Assembly: GCF_900106565.1 (NCBI RefSeq)
Contig: NZ_FNNJ01000001.1
Coordinates: forward strand, 124,001 to 188,000
DNA length: 64,000 nucleotides
Source of the DNA: Lutibacter oricola
GTDB taxonomy: Bacteria > Bacteroidota > Bacteroidia > Flavobacteriales > Flavobacteriaceae
Reading direction: 5' to 3'
The translations under genes were made by a program, and so were the position numbers. The notes beneath the pieces were generated by a model. That model was given only the letters and a program-made list of their open reading frames with translations, did no database searches and was not told the DNA's origin. This document shows, piece after piece, positions 35,310 through 45,462 of the stretch (the stretch's first letter is position 1; each line of letters starts with the position of its first letter).

Positions 35310-37103
35310 ATGATGTCTAAGAGATTTAAAATATTACTAAAAAAATTCCTTATTTGGAAATATCAACACATTTCCGATAAACAATTTATACGTATTGCAA
35401 GTGCAATAATTGGTTTATTAGCAGGTTTAGGTGCCGTATTGTTAAAAAACTTTACACACTGGATCCAGCATTTATTAGAATTAGAATTTATAAAGGATGT
35501 GCATATTGCCTTTTTCTTTATTTTTCCATTAATTGGGTTGTTTTTGGTACGTATGATTAAAAGGTATGTGATTAAAAAGAAAGTTGGCCATGGTATACCT
35601 TCAACCTTATTTGCAATTTCTAAGCTAAAAGGTATTCTTCCACGGCATCAAATGTGGTCTTCGATTATAACGGCTCCTTTAACAGTTGGTTTTGGAGGTT
35701 CGGTTGGGTTAGAGGGTCCAACAGTTGCAACTGGTGCAGCTTTGGGATCTAATTTTGCACGTTTAATGCACTTAAATCAAACTACTAGAACGTTATTAAT
35801 TGGTGCAGCTGCTGCAGGAGCAATGTCTTCGATATTTAAAGCACCTATTGCAGCAATTGTTTTTGCTGTTGAAATATTTAGTTTAGAATTAACTTTAGCA
35901 TCAATGATTCCGTTATTGTTGGCATCAATAACAGCAGTACTAACATCGTATTTCTTTTTTGGAGATGATGTATTGCTTCACTTTAATATTGAAGATAAAT
36001 TTCAATTAAATGATGTGTTTTTTTATGTTTTACTTGGTGTTTTTTCTGCAGGAGTCTCAATTTACTTTAGTAAAATATATTTAGGTATTGGCGCATTTTT
36101 TAGAGATTTTAAAGGAGCGCATAAACGATTACTTTTTGGAGGTATTTTATTAGGAGTTATGGTGTTTTTGGTGCCACCATTATTTGGAGAAGGGTATTCA
36201 ACCATAAATAATATTTTAAAAGGTAATGTTGAAGGTGTTATTTCTAACAATATATTTAATATTGAAGTAGATAACATACTTGTTATAATTGCATTTTTAT
36301 TAGGCTTAGTTTTGTTAAAAGTAATAGCTACCGCATTAACTTTTGGAGCTGGAGGTGTTGGAGGTGTTTTTGCCCCTACACTTTTTACAGGAAGTATTTC
36401 GGGTTATGTTTTAGCTTTAATTATAAACAATAGTAATTTATTTAGTCATCAACTATCATCAACCAATTTTGCAATGGTTGGTATGGCAGGTTTAATGGCG
36501 GGTATTTTACAAGCGCCTTTAACAGCTATTTTTTTAATTGCAGAACTTACGGGTGGTTATGAGCTGTTTATACCGTTAATGATTGTTGCTTCAATCTCGT
36601 TTTTAATAACTAGATATTATATACCTCATAATTTATATGCAACCGAATTGGCCAAAAAAGGACAATTAATGACGCATAATAAAGATAAGAATGTACTTAT
36701 GTTAATGGATGTTGATAAAGTTATTGAAACCAACTTTATTATACTTTACCCAGGTATGAATTTAGGTGATATTGTTCAAAAGGCCGTAGTAAAATCTAGC
36801 AGAAATCATTTTCCTGTAGTAAATAATGAAAATGAGTTTTTAGGTATACTAAGGTTAGACGATATTAGAAGTATTATGTTTGAAAAGAAACTTTATAAAA
36901 AAGTTGAGGCTAGAAGTTTAATGCAAACAGCACCTGAGGTAATTGATTATGATAAGGATACTATGGAAGTAATTATGAATAAATTTAAAAGCACTGCTGC
37001 TTGGAATTTACCTGTAATAAAAGATGGAAAGTATCACGGATTTATTTCAAAGTCTAGATTGTTAACAGCTTATAGAAGAAAATTGATAGACGTAACTGCA
37101 TAA
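35310..37103 (+). CDS. ClC-family chloride channel/transporter with CBS domains
   Basis: A 597-residue membrane protein. Selectivity-filter motifs are all present: GHGIP (residues about 92-96), GLEGP with the gating glutamate, and GGVFAPT. The gating glutamate suggests a Cl-/H+ exchanger type. The last 150 residues form a CBS pair, the first after LMLMDVDKVIETNF and the second around ARSLMQTAPEVIDYD, so activity may respond to nucleotides. ATGATG leaves two possible starts 3 bases apart. Confidence 0.92.
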   Translation: MMSKRFKILLKKFLIWKYQHISDKQFIRIASAIIGLLAGLGAVLLKNFTHWIQHLLELEFIKDVHIAFFFIFPLIGLFLVRMIKRYVIKKKVGHGIPSTLFAISKLKGILPRHQMWSSIITAPLTVGFGGSVGLEGPTVATGAALGSNFARLMHLNQTTRTLLIGAAAAGAMSSIFKAPIAAIVFAVEIFSLELTLASMIPLLLASITAVLTSYFFFGDDVLLHFNIEDKFQLNDVFFYVLLGVFSAGVSIYFSKIYLGIGAFFRDFKGAHKRLLFGGILLGVMVFLVPPLFGEGYSTINNILKGNVEGVISNNIFNIEVDNILVIIAFLLGLVLLKVIATALTFGAGGVGGVFAPTLFTGSISGYVLALIINNSNLFSHQLSSTNFAMVGMAGLMAGILQAPLTAIFLIAELTGGYELFIPLMIVASISFLITRYYIPHNLYATELAKKGQLMTHNKDKNVLMLMDVDKVIETNFIILYPGMNLGDIVQKAVVKSSRNHFPVVNNENEFLGILRLDDIRSIMFEKKLYKKVEARSLMQTAPEVIDYDKDTMEVIMNKFKSTAAWNLPVIKDGKYHGFISKSRLLTAYRRKLIDVTA

Positions 37104-37125
37104 AATTTAATTTAAAAGAAAGAAG

Positions 37126-37377
37126 ATGAAGTATATTATAACAGTAATTTTGATTGCAATTTTAGGTGGTTTAGGCTACGGTTTTTATGTTAAAAGTTCG
37201 GGTAACCCTAAGGCTGATGTTGTTATTGGTATTTGCGTATTGGCTATTGCTTTTATATTTATGCCTTTATTTATTTACCATAGGTATAAAAACAAAAATA
37301 TTGAAGATTTTAAATTCGACAATTACCGAAAAGATTTAGAAGAACACTTAGAAAAAGAAAAAAAGAAAGACGGTTAA
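37126..37377 (+). CDS. Small two-helix membrane protein
   Basis: An 83-residue protein with two hydrophobic segments (about 3-22 and 32-52) and a basic/acidic cytoplasmic tail (NYRKDLEEHLEKEKKK). I do not recognise the family. It lies 22 bases after the ClC gene, so co-transcription is likely. Its end overlaps the tadA stop codon by 4 bases. Confidence 0.65.
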   Translation: MKYIITVILIAILGGLGYGFYVKSSGNPKADVVIGICVLAIAFIFMPLFIYHRYKNKNIEDFKFDNYRKDLEEHLEKEKKKDG

Positions 37378-37823
37378 TTTAAATTTCGTTTTTCAATAAA
37401 AAACTTTTTTAATAGCAAGCTACATTCATTTTCTAAAATTCCACTTACAACTTTAGTCTTTGGATGCAACGTTGTATTCATAGCTTTAAAACCTCTTTTT
37501 TCTTCGGAAGCACCATAAACTATTTTGCCAATTTGAGTCCAATAACTAGCGCCAGCACACATTTGGCAAGGCTCTAGTGTTACATATAACGTACATTTAT
37601 TTAAATATTTACCACCTAAAAAATCTGCAGCAGCCGTAAAAGCTTGCATTTCTGCATGAGCAGTAACATCATTTAGCGTTTCAGTTAAATTGTGAGCACG
37701 AGCAATAATTTGATCATTCATAACAATTACAGCACCTACAGGAACTTCATTCTTTTCAAAAGCTAGTTCAGCTTCTTGTAAAGCTCGCTTCATAAAGTAA
37801 TTATCGTCAAACGGATTCATCAT
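37374..37823 (-). CDS. tadA: tRNA-adenosine deaminase TadA-like (cytidine/deoxycytidylate deaminase family)
   Basis: A 149-residue zinc deaminase. Zinc ligands are His56 in HAE (Glu58 catalytic) and Cys86/Cys89 in EPCQMC. The size and the VPVGAVIV and NALTETL-like (NLTETLND) region match TadA, which makes inosine at position 34 of tRNA-Arg. A guanine deaminase-type relative is a less likely alternative. Start at 37823 (or ATG at 37820); the longer frame from 37973 only adds antisense sequence of dxs. It is divergent from dxs across 58 bases. Confidence 0.88.
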   Translation of the reverse strand: MMNPFDDNYFMKRALQEAELAFEKNEVPVGAVIVMNDQIIARAHNLTETLNDVTAHAEMQAFTAAADFLGGKYLNKCTLYVTLEPCQMCAGASYWTQIGKIVYGASEEKRGFKAMNTTLHPKTKVVSGILENECSLLLKKFFIEKRNLN

Positions 37824-37827
37824 AAAC

Positions 37828-37876
37828 CAAAAGTAATTAATTTTAAACAACGAACAATTTAAATATTGTAGTTTTG
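37828..37876. promoter_or_regulatory. Divergent near-leaderless promoters of tadA and dxs
   Basis: TACTTTTG on the minus strand (37835-37828) and TAGTTTTG on the plus strand (37869-37876) are both exact TAnnTTTG boxes. Each ends 4-5 bases before the start codon of its gene, so both mRNAs would have almost no leader. Confidence 0.55.
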
Positions 37877-37881
37877 TAGCA

Positions 37882-39657
37882 ATGCAAAACTTGCTTTCTA
37901 AAATATACAATCCAAAGGATTTACGTAAACTTCCGTTAGAACAATTACCAATAGTTGCTAAAGAACTGCGCAATTTTATTATTGATGTTGTGGCAACTAA
38001 AGAAGGGCATTTAGGTGCTAGTTTAGGAGTTGTAGAATTAACAATTGCACTGCATTACGTGTTTAACACACCAAATGATTTATTAATTTGGGATGTTGGC
38101 CATCAAGCATATGGACATAAAATTTTGACTGAAAGAAGAGATAAGTTTGATACAAATAGGCAGTTTGGTGGAATTTCTGGGTTTCCAAAAATGAGCGAAA
38201 GTGAATATGATGCGTTTGGAACGGGACACTCTTCAACATCAATTTCGGCTGCTTTGGGTATGGCTATTGCTTCAAAAATAAAAGGAGATGTAGCTAAAAA
38301 CCATATTGCTGTTATTGGAGATGCTTCAATTGCTAGCGGTATGGCTTTTGAAGGTTTAAATCATGCGGGTGTTACTGATGCTAATTTGTTAATAGTTTTA
38401 AATGATAACGCTATGGGAATTGACCCAAGTGTAGGAGCTTTAAAAAACTATTTTACAAATGTTAAAGCAGGTAAAGCTGTTAGCAAAACCAATATAATTA
38501 AAGCATTAAATTTTAATTATTCAGGGCCAGTAGATGGTCATGATTTAAATGCATTGGTTAAAGAGTTAGAACGATTAAAAAATGTAAAAGGCCCTAAGTT
38601 TTTACATATTATTACTACTAAAGGAAAAGGTCTAGAGCAAGCAGAACAAGATCAAGTAAAATATCATGCGCCTGGAAAATTTGATAAAATTACTGGCGAA
38701 ATTCTTCCGAAGAAAAATGTAATACAACCTCCAAAATATCAAGATGTTTTTGGTGATACTATTGTAGAGCTAGCAAGAAAAAACAAAAAAATTGTAGGTA
38801 TAACACCCGCAATGCCTACAGGCTCATCTTTAAAATATATGATTGAAGAGTTTCCTGATAGAGCTTTTGATGTTGGTATTGCTGAGCAACATGCGGTTAC
38901 CTTAGCTGCTGGTATGGCTACTCAAGGATTAATTCCTTTTTGTAATATTTATTCAACATTTTTACAAAGAGCATACGATCAAATTATACACGATGTTGCT
39001 TTGCAAAATCTACCTGTTGTTTTTTGTATAGATAGAGCAGGTTTAGTTGGAGAAGATGGAGCTACACATCACGGTGTGTTCGATATTGCTTATTTACGAA
39101 GCATACCAAATATGGTAATTTATGCTCCAATGAATGAAATTGATTTAAGAAATATTCTTTACACAGCTCAATTAGGTATTAATTACCCGTTAGCAATCCG
39201 TTACCCTAGAGGAAGAGGTGTAACCTTAAACTGGAAAAAAGAATTTAAAAAAGTTGAAATTGGGAAGGCTAAAACACTATTTGAAGGAACAAAAATAGCA
39301 GTGTTAAGCATTGGTACAATAGGCAATGCAATTAATAGTGTTATTGCCGAATTACCTGAAAATGAGGTAGGTCATTTCAATATGAAATTTATTAAACCAC
39401 TAGATGAAAAACAGTTACATAGCATATTTAAAAAGTATAAAAATATAGTTACAATTGAAGATGGCACAATTTTTGGAGGTTTTGGTTCATCAATTTTAGA
39501 GTTTTCAAGTAAACATAATTATAAAAACAAACCCATTAAGCAATTAGGTATTCCAGATAAATTTATTGAGCATGGAGAAATGAACGAGTTATTAAATGAA
39601 GTTTATTTATCTAAAAAACACATAAAAAGTGTATTGTTAGATATTCTTACTGAATAA
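37882..39657 (+). CDS. dxs: 1-deoxy-D-xylulose-5-phosphate synthase
   Basis: A 591-residue thiamine diphosphate enzyme starting the MEP isoprenoid pathway (pyruvate + glyceraldehyde 3-phosphate). Motifs are IWDVGHQAYGHKILT, TGHSSTSISAALG, the TPP motif GDASIASGMAFEGLNHAG...NDNAMGI (Ala in place of the common GDG third Gly), DVGIAEQHAVTLAAG and YPRGRG. It is about 30 residues shorter than E. coli Dxs, mainly in the linker between domains I and II. Confidence 0.95.
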   Translation: MQNLLSKIYNPKDLRKLPLEQLPIVAKELRNFIIDVVATKEGHLGASLGVVELTIALHYVFNTPNDLLIWDVGHQAYGHKILTERRDKFDTNRQFGGISGFPKMSESEYDAFGTGHSSTSISAALGMAIASKIKGDVAKNHIAVIGDASIASGMAFEGLNHAGVTDANLLIVLNDNAMGIDPSVGALKNYFTNVKAGKAVSKTNIIKALNFNYSGPVDGHDLNALVKELERLKNVKGPKFLHIITTKGKGLEQAEQDQVKYHAPGKFDKITGEILPKKNVIQPPKYQDVFGDTIVELARKNKKIVGITPAMPTGSSLKYMIEEFPDRAFDVGIAEQHAVTLAAGMATQGLIPFCNIYSTFLQRAYDQIIHDVALQNLPVVFCIDRAGLVGEDGATHHGVFDIAYLRSIPNMVIYAPMNEIDLRNILYTAQLGINYPLAIRYPRGRGVTLNWKKEFKKVEIGKAKTLFEGTKIAVLSIGTIGNAINSVIAELPENEVGHFNMKFIKPLDEKQLHSIFKKYKNIVTIEDGTIFGGFGSSILEFSSKHNYKNKPIKQLGIPDKFIEHGEMNELLNEVYLSKKHIKSVLLDILTE

Positions 39658-39694
39658 ATAAAGGAATTATTAGTTGGTTATAAAACTAGAAAAA

Positions 39695-40660
39695 ATGAAA
39701 ATTAAATTAGTTGCACTCCTTACGCTATTAATCAGTTTAAATTCTTTTGCAAATCCTACTTTTAGTAAAGATTCTCTGGCTGTTGTTAAGCCAGATTCTA
39801 TAAGTCATTGGAAAGTGAAAAACAATGTTAGTTTATTATTTACACAAAACTCATTTGTAAATTGGAGTGCAGGGGGTAATAACTCTATTTCTGGAATAAT
39901 TAAATTGTATTTACAACGTAACTACAAAAATGAACATACTGTTTGGTCTAATGAGTTAAAAGGAAACTACGGTTTAAACAAAGAAGAATCTAGAGAATTA
40001 AGAAAAACAGAGGATAGATTTGAAGTAAACTCTACTTTTGGTTACAGAAAAAATACAGAGTCTAATTGGTATACTTCTGCTAAATTTAACTTTAGAACAC
40101 AGTTTACCAATGGATATAAATATCCGAATACAGATAAACCAATTTCTAGGTTATTTGCTCCTGCATATTTGTTTCTTGGAGTTGGATCTGAATATTCATC
40201 AAAGAAAAAATCATTAAAATTTTATTTATCACCAATAACAAATAAAACAACGTTTGTTTTTAGTGAAGTTTTAGCAGATGAAGGAGCTTTTGGTGTGGAT
40301 GCAGCAGTTAAAGATGATGAAGGTAATATAATTGAAAAAGGAGAAAAAACTAAAATGGAGTTTGGGACATTGTTAACTGGTGAATGGAAAACTAATGTAA
40401 TGGAGAATATAAAAATGGCTAATAAGCTTATCTTATATTCAGATTATTTACACGACTATGGAAATGTAGATATTAACTGGGAGATTAATTTTGATTTGAC
40501 TATTAATAAGCACGTAACAGCAAATGTTGGTTCTCATTTAAGATTTGATGATGATATTTTACATAAAGAAGATGTTGATAATGATGGAACGTTAGATATT
40601 TTGGGGCCTAAAGTTCAAATAAAGCAATTATTAGGGGTCGGGTTTTCGTATAATTTTTAA
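39695..40660 (+). CDS. DUF3078 outer-membrane beta-barrel protein
   Basis: A 321-residue exported protein (MKIKLVALLTLLISLNSFA). The start is the ATG at 39695; an in-frame TTG 21 bases upstream is ignored. The mature protein is rich in alternating aromatic/polar strands with SLLFTQNSFVNWSAGGNNSISG, characteristic of DUF3078, and ends with the aromatic GVGFSYNF of outer-membrane barrels. The function is unknown. Confidence 0.85.
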   Translation: MKIKLVALLTLLISLNSFANPTFSKDSLAVVKPDSISHWKVKNNVSLLFTQNSFVNWSAGGNNSISGIIKLYLQRNYKNEHTVWSNELKGNYGLNKEESRELRKTEDRFEVNSTFGYRKNTESNWYTSAKFNFRTQFTNGYKYPNTDKPISRLFAPAYLFLGVGSEYSSKKKSLKFYLSPITNKTTFVFSEVLADEGAFGVDAAVKDDEGNIIEKGEKTKMEFGTLLTGEWKTNVMENIKMANKLILYSDYLHDYGNVDINWEINFDLTINKHVTANVGSHLRFDDDILHKEDVDNDGTLDILGPKVQIKQLLGVGFSYNF

Positions 40661-40671
40661 TAATATAAAAT

Positions 40672-40705
40672 AAAAAAAAGAGGCTTTTTAAAAGCCTCTT
40701 TTTTT
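40672..40705. terminator. Bidirectional terminator
   Basis: Stem AAAAGAGGCTTT/AAAGCCTCTTTT with A and T runs on both sides, between the convergent DUF3078 and T9SS protein genes. Confidence 0.9.
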
Positions 40706-40730
40706 ATGCATTAATTTATAAAACAGCTAT

Positions 40731-43700
40731 TTATTTTATAATTATTTTCTGTGTTGATTGTTGTTGTTCACTATTAAATTTAGTAATATAAACTCCGCTA
40801 GATAAATTAAGATTTAATTGTTTAGTAGAACCATTATTAAAATTAACATTAGTATTGTAAACTTGTTTTCCATTTAAATCGTAGATAACTAGTGTACCTT
40901 CTAAAACATCACTTGCTTTAGAAATATTAATTTCTCCGTTAGAAACAGTTGGGTAAAGTTTAACTAAGTTGTTTTTAGTGAAATTATCAACGGCAAGAGT
41001 ACTTGCGTCAGATGTAAATTGACCTGTAAACATTCCTCTACCGTAAGTAGAAGCTACAACAGTATTGTCTGAAGTTCTTAAATCAAAACTAGTTACTTTA
41101 ACATCTTTCATTCCGTTTTGAGATCTGTGCCAGTTTGGATTAGCATCATTAAAGTTTTTAGTTCCCCAAACACCTAGTTCAGTACCAATAATTACTTCAT
41201 TACTATTTAAAGGATTTTGTAAAATGGCTTTTACAGGTAAATCTGGTAAATCATTTTCTTTGTTTAACCAAGTCGTACCTCCATCTTCAGTGTAAAAAAT
41301 GTTGGTTACACCATAGTTATGGAAAGTAACAAAAATTTCATTAGCATTTTCACCTAATTCTACACAAGAAATACTTCCATAAAACTCATTACCAGTTAAT
41401 TCTTCCCAACTGCTAAAGGCTGTATTCGCATTAGTAATTTTAAAAAGTTTTCCATTGTCAGTTCCAACAAATAATATTGAACCACCAAATGGAGTATCAC
41501 CAGGGAATGGAGAAACTTTAAAAGCCGAAGGAGCTCCAGTTAAAAGTGGGTCTGTAACAGTACCTGCAGATGCAGAACTATTACCAAGCGAGTATCTATT
41601 AATTTGGTATGTTGTACCAGAAGACCCATTTGTAAATAATACATCTTCAGTACTATCTAGTACCGCTGGGTTTATAAAATTTCCAGTATTTTGGTTGTTT
41701 ACAATTGTATATTGTTGTGAGCCCGTAGTGTAATTTAAATAATAGAAAACATTGTATACATATGAAGAAATCATATATTCATTGTCTTTATCAATAAAAA
41801 CATAAGCACCATCTCCACCAGTAACTCTATTTGAACTGTTAACGCCTGCAGAGGCATTATTTATTAAGTGGGATCCATTATCTTGAGCTCCTGCTAATAA
41901 TTTCTCAGAAGCTTCTTCTTGCCCAATTGCAGCTTTATAAAATTGCGTAGTAATGTAGTTTTTATTTCTTTCAACAAAGGCATTGCTGTTTGTAGCAGCA
42001 GTAGAAAGTTTATTTTCACATAAAAACAAACCTCCATCAGTACCTGCAATAGCGGTATTAGAATTTGTTGGATGGAATACAAAAGCATGCTGATCTGCAT
42101 GAACATAGCTAAATCCTGATCCTGTCCATTCAGAAATTTGAGACCAAATCATTCCAGAACCTACACCTCTAAATAAATCAATTCCACCAGCATATAAGAT
42201 AGTATCATCACTAGGGTCAACTTCTAACATTAAGTCGTAAAATGCTTGTCCTCTTGTAAAATCATCTGCAGGAACACCTGTACCTTCAGGTAGAGCTAAA
42301 GCAGTTGTACTAGTAAATCCATTTTCAGTTCTAAACATTGTAATTGGTACAGGTTCTTCCAATACACCCGTATTAATTTGCGCTAGTACATAAATTTTAT
42401 TTGGATTAGATGATGAAACTGCAATTTGTGTTCTATCCCCATCTGTAATAGTATGTTTAACGGTAAAATCTCTTCCGTTTGTTGAAGAAAGAATTGTTCC
42501 TCCTCCATCACCTTCTAATAGGTCTCCCGTAGTGGCTACCCAAATAGTATTATCAGCACTAATTTCAATATCATTTGGAACGTAAACAGCTCCATCTGCA
42601 GTAAGGGGAAGGGAAACTTTAGACCAACTTGTTCCGTTTAAAGAGCGATATAAACCATGTTCTTGAGAACCTAAAATACTTGCAGGACTAGAATCGAAAT
42701 ATCCAGTTTCTCCTACAGCTACATAAACTTCAGAAGTTCCTCCATTATCTCTTATTTTAATATCATTTATATGTTGAATACCTGGAGTAACAAAGTTTCC
42801 TTGAAAAGGAGAGTCTGTAGCTTCTAAAGTTACGTTTACACCACTAGAAATTTGAGCAATAATTGCTTCCCCTTCATCTTTAGCTATCATAACAGTTGGA
42901 ATTGTAATACCAGCATCGTCACCACCTAAAGAAATTGGCGACCCACCAACATTGTTAACTACTAATACAGCAATTGCTCCAGCAGTTTGTGCAAAGTTTA
43001 CTTTTTCAACAAACGTACAATCTCCACGTCTAACAACAGCAATTTTGCCTGTAAGGTTATTTGTAATAGCTGTACAAGCATCAGAATCTCCAGTATTATC
43101 AATTGCTAATATTAAATCGTCCGTTATTGTTGTTAAATCAGGTCCAAAAGCAGCTGTAGTAATTACATATTCACCAGCAATTGACCCAGGTGAGTTTACA
43201 GTAAGTTTAGCGTTAGATTCAAAAGTAGTTTCGCCAGTTACACCACCAAAAGCTTTTGTCCAAGTAACACCAGCATCTGTAGATTTCCATACACCATTAC
43301 CATTAACATCTCCTTGAACATACGATTCTCCTGTACCAACATAAAAAGTAGTTGGCGTATTTGGGTCGTAAGTAATACAGCTAATAGCTAAATTATTTGG
43401 CATATCAACTAAACTCCAAGCAGATGATGCACTAGTAATATCATTATTAACCCATAAACCACCACTAACTCCACCTGCAAATACTCTTTTATGCGTAGAA
43501 TCATTAGGGTCGTACATTACGGCTCTTGTTCTACCACCAACATTGTTAGGGCCTCTTTCTTCCCAAGCTAAGCCATTTTCTCCTGGTACTTTGTTTGCAT
43601 TTAAAGTTTCTTGTAATTTAAATAAGCGCTCTGGGTGTGGTTTTCCTGTAGCAGGATCCATGTTTAATTCCCATTCACGCTCGTAATATTTGTTGGGAGA

Positions 43701-43895
43701 TAACCCCATTGCTTTTCTTTCTTTTTTAGAAAGTAAAAGAGTTTTTTTAAAAGGACTGTTTTTTAAGAAATACTCGTGTTGTTTTCTTAACTCAGCCATT
43801 TTACCATTGCTAGATTCTTGTTTTTTGTTAAAAACAAATAAACCTATACCTAGTATTAAGCATAAACCTAATAGAAAAGTAATTTTGTTTTTCAT
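40731..43895 (-). CDS. T9SS-secreted protein with PA domain and beta-propeller repeats
   Basis: A 1054-residue secreted protein. I start at the ATG at 43895 (MKNKITFLLGLCLILGIGLF signal); the first ATG at 43922 adds nine residues. The N-terminal propeller part has sialidase/VPS10-like strands (VWKSTDAGVTWTKAF). A protease-associated (PA) domain is inserted at about 230-360 (GKIAVVRRGDCTFVEKVNFAQTAGA). More propeller repeats follow, then a type A T9SS sorting domain at the end (LVKLYPTVSNGEINIS ... GVYITKF ... KIIIK). It is likely exported by T9SS and attached to the surface or released. The role is unknown. Confidence 0.85.
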   Translation of the reverse strand: MKNKITFLLGLCLILGIGLFVFNKKQESSNGKMAELRKQHEYFLKNSPFKKTLLLSKKERKAMGLSPNKYYEREWELNMDPATGKPHPERLFKLQETLNANKVPGENGLAWEERGPNNVGGRTRAVMYDPNDSTHKRVFAGGVSGGLWVNNDITSASSAWSLVDMPNNLAISCITYDPNTPTTFYVGTGESYVQGDVNGNGVWKSTDAGVTWTKAFGGVTGETTFESNAKLTVNSPGSIAGEYVITTAAFGPDLTTITDDLILAIDNTGDSDACTAITNNLTGKIAVVRRGDCTFVEKVNFAQTAGAIAVLVVNNVGGSPISLGGDDAGITIPTVMIAKDEGEAIIAQISSGVNVTLEATDSPFQGNFVTPGIQHINDIKIRDNGGTSEVYVAVGETGYFDSSPASILGSQEHGLYRSLNGTSWSKVSLPLTADGAVYVPNDIEISADNTIWVATTGDLLEGDGGGTILSSTNGRDFTVKHTITDGDRTQIAVSSSNPNKIYVLAQINTGVLEEPVPITMFRTENGFTSTTALALPEGTGVPADDFTRGQAFYDLMLEVDPSDDTILYAGGIDLFRGVGSGMIWSQISEWTGSGFSYVHADQHAFVFHPTNSNTAIAGTDGGLFLCENKLSTAATNSNAFVERNKNYITTQFYKAAIGQEEASEKLLAGAQDNGSHLINNASAGVNSSNRVTGGDGAYVFIDKDNEYMISSYVYNVFYYLNYTTGSQQYTIVNNQNTGNFINPAVLDSTEDVLFTNGSSGTTYQINRYSLGNSSASAGTVTDPLLTGAPSAFKVSPFPGDTPFGGSILFVGTDNGKLFKITNANTAFSSWEELTGNEFYGSISCVELGENANEIFVTFHNYGVTNIFYTEDGGTTWLNKENDLPDLPVKAILQNPLNSNEVIIGTELGVWGTKNFNDANPNWHRSQNGMKDVKVTSFDLRTSDNTVVASTYGRGMFTGQFTSDASTLAVDNFTKNNLVKLYPTVSNGEINISKASDVLEGTLVIYDLNGKQVYNTNVNFNNGSTKQLNLNLSSGVYITKFNSEQQQSTQKIIIK

Positions 43896-43974
43896 GTTAT
43901 TATAAATTGAATTGAATAACACAAATATACGTTTTCGTAATTAAATGACTGTTTTATTATAAATTATATGGTAT

Positions 43975-45306
43975 TTAGCTGTTAATTTTTTTATATAATT
44001 GAAAAGCATAGCCATCTGTTAAACTTGCTACAAAACCACAAATTGTTATAAGTCTATCATACAAATTATCTTTTGGAAGTTGTAAACTTTCTGGAAGTAA
44101 GTTAATTATAAGCTTATCGTAATTAGACATTGTATTGTTATACTTATTGTTTGAAGCGTTTAGAAACACATCTAAAAGTTTTGAAATAATAGAATATCCA
44201 ACAATTTCTTTTTCAACAACTTCTCTACATCTATATATTTTTTCGACACTAATTTTAATAATGTCGTTTATTTGAGCTTCATATTTGCACTTGTCTAGAA
44301 GGGAATAGGGGTATTCACCTTTTAAAATTGCATCTTCGTTTTCAAGAAAAATGGTTGCAGCTTCATTAATTAATGTTCCAATTGCTAAGGCTCTTAAATA
44401 ACTAAGTCTATCTTTTTTATATTGAAGTTGATGATACTTTTTAATATCTATAGTATCTTTTACTAATTTTATAAGGTATTCTAAAGCAAACTCTTCATCA
44501 ATTAAGCCAAGGTTTATTCCATCTTCAAAATCTATAATAGTGTAGCAAATATCATCTGCAGCTTCAACTAAATAAGCTAATGGGTGTCTTTTATATGCAA
44601 TATCTCCATTTTTTCCTGTTGAAATTAATCCTAACTCATTGGCTATTTCATTAAAATATGGAACCTCGGATTGGAATATACCATATTTTTTATCTGCAAT
44701 ATTTGATGTTGGTTTTTTCGGTAAAGATTCTTTTGGGTATTTTATAAATGCACCTAAAGTAGCATACGATAATCGTAAACCACCTATAGAACCTTGTTTA
44801 CTTTGTGTTAAAATTCTAAATCCGTTGGCATTTCCTTCAAAATCAATTAAATCTTGCCATTGTTTATCGGTTAAATGCTCTTTATATTTTTGCCCTTTGT
44901 TGTTTGCAAAATACTCACCAATTGCTTTTTCTCCACTATGACCAAAAGGAGGGTTTCCAATATCGTGTGCTAAAGCTGCTGTGGCAACTATAGCACCAAA
45001 ATCATTCATTTTATAACCGTGTTCAATTAAATTACTGTGTTTTTCTAATACTTTTTCACCAACATTTCTACCTAAAGATCTGGCAACAACACTTACTTCT
45101 AGACTATGAGTTAAACGAGTATGAACAAAATCTGTTTTAGATAATGGTACAACTTGTGTTTTATCTTGAAGACTTCTAAAAGAGTCAGAAAAAATAATAC
45201 GGTCGTAATCTACTTCAAAACCTAATCGAGTTTCGTTTTGATTTATTCTTGGTCTTGGTTGTGTATCTCCATGTCTTTTAAGAGATAATAATTGAATCCA
45301 GTTCAT
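43975..45306 (-). CDS. dgt: Deoxyguanosinetriphosphate triphosphohydrolase (dGTPase)
   Basis: A 443-residue HD-domain enzyme that removes triphosphate from dGTP. HD residues are in RLTHSLEVS and AHDIGNPPFGHSGE, with DDICYTIIDFEDG later. The N-terminal RPRINQNETRLGFEVDYDRIIFSD...LQDKTQV matches Dgt. Together with nrdAB it influences the dNTP pool, though the genes are far apart. Confidence 0.93.
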   Translation of the reverse strand: MNWIQLLSLKRHGDTQPRPRINQNETRLGFEVDYDRIIFSDSFRSLQDKTQVVPLSKTDFVHTRLTHSLEVSVVARSLGRNVGEKVLEKHSNLIEHGYKMNDFGAIVATAALAHDIGNPPFGHSGEKAIGEYFANNKGQKYKEHLTDKQWQDLIDFEGNANGFRILTQSKQGSIGGLRLSYATLGAFIKYPKESLPKKPTSNIADKKYGIFQSEVPYFNEIANELGLISTGKNGDIAYKRHPLAYLVEAADDICYTIIDFEDGINLGLIDEEFALEYLIKLVKDTIDIKKYHQLQYKKDRLSYLRALAIGTLINEAATIFLENEDAILKGEYPYSLLDKCKYEAQINDIIKISVEKIYRCREVVEKEIVGYSIISKLLDVFLNASNNKYNNTMSNYDKLIINLLPESLQLPKDNLYDRLITICGFVASLTDGYAFQLYKKINS

Positions 45307-45372
45307 AATTTATTTCAGAAATATTAAGTATCGCAATATACTTAAATTATAATTTTAGTTAAGGGAATAAAT

Positions 45373-45439
45373 TTAACAATTGAGTTACATAAGTGTAAAG
45401 CTATAATAACCTTTAATTAACATTGAGAATAGATATTTG
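45373..45439 (+). promoter_or_regulatory. Pho-box-like array and promoter, gene at 45463
   Basis: Five contiguous 11-base units start at 45373, 45384, 45395, 45406 and 45417; the clearest are TTAACAATTGA and TTAACATTGAG. A 4-base gap leads to the -7 box GATATTTG (45432-45439, one mismatch). Spacing and phase equal those at 45857 and 50891. Confidence 0.6.
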
Positions 45440-45462
45440 TAGCATAAAAAATAATAGTAGTT

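Noticed and set aside
37824-37973. N-terminal extension of the deaminase to 37973
   Set aside because: The added 50 residues are antisense to the start of dxs and cross both promoters.
42952-43317. 121-codon plus-strand open frame antisense to the T9SS protein
   Set aside because: Composition follows the opposite strand and there is no signal, domain or promoter. It is a shadow of the real gene.
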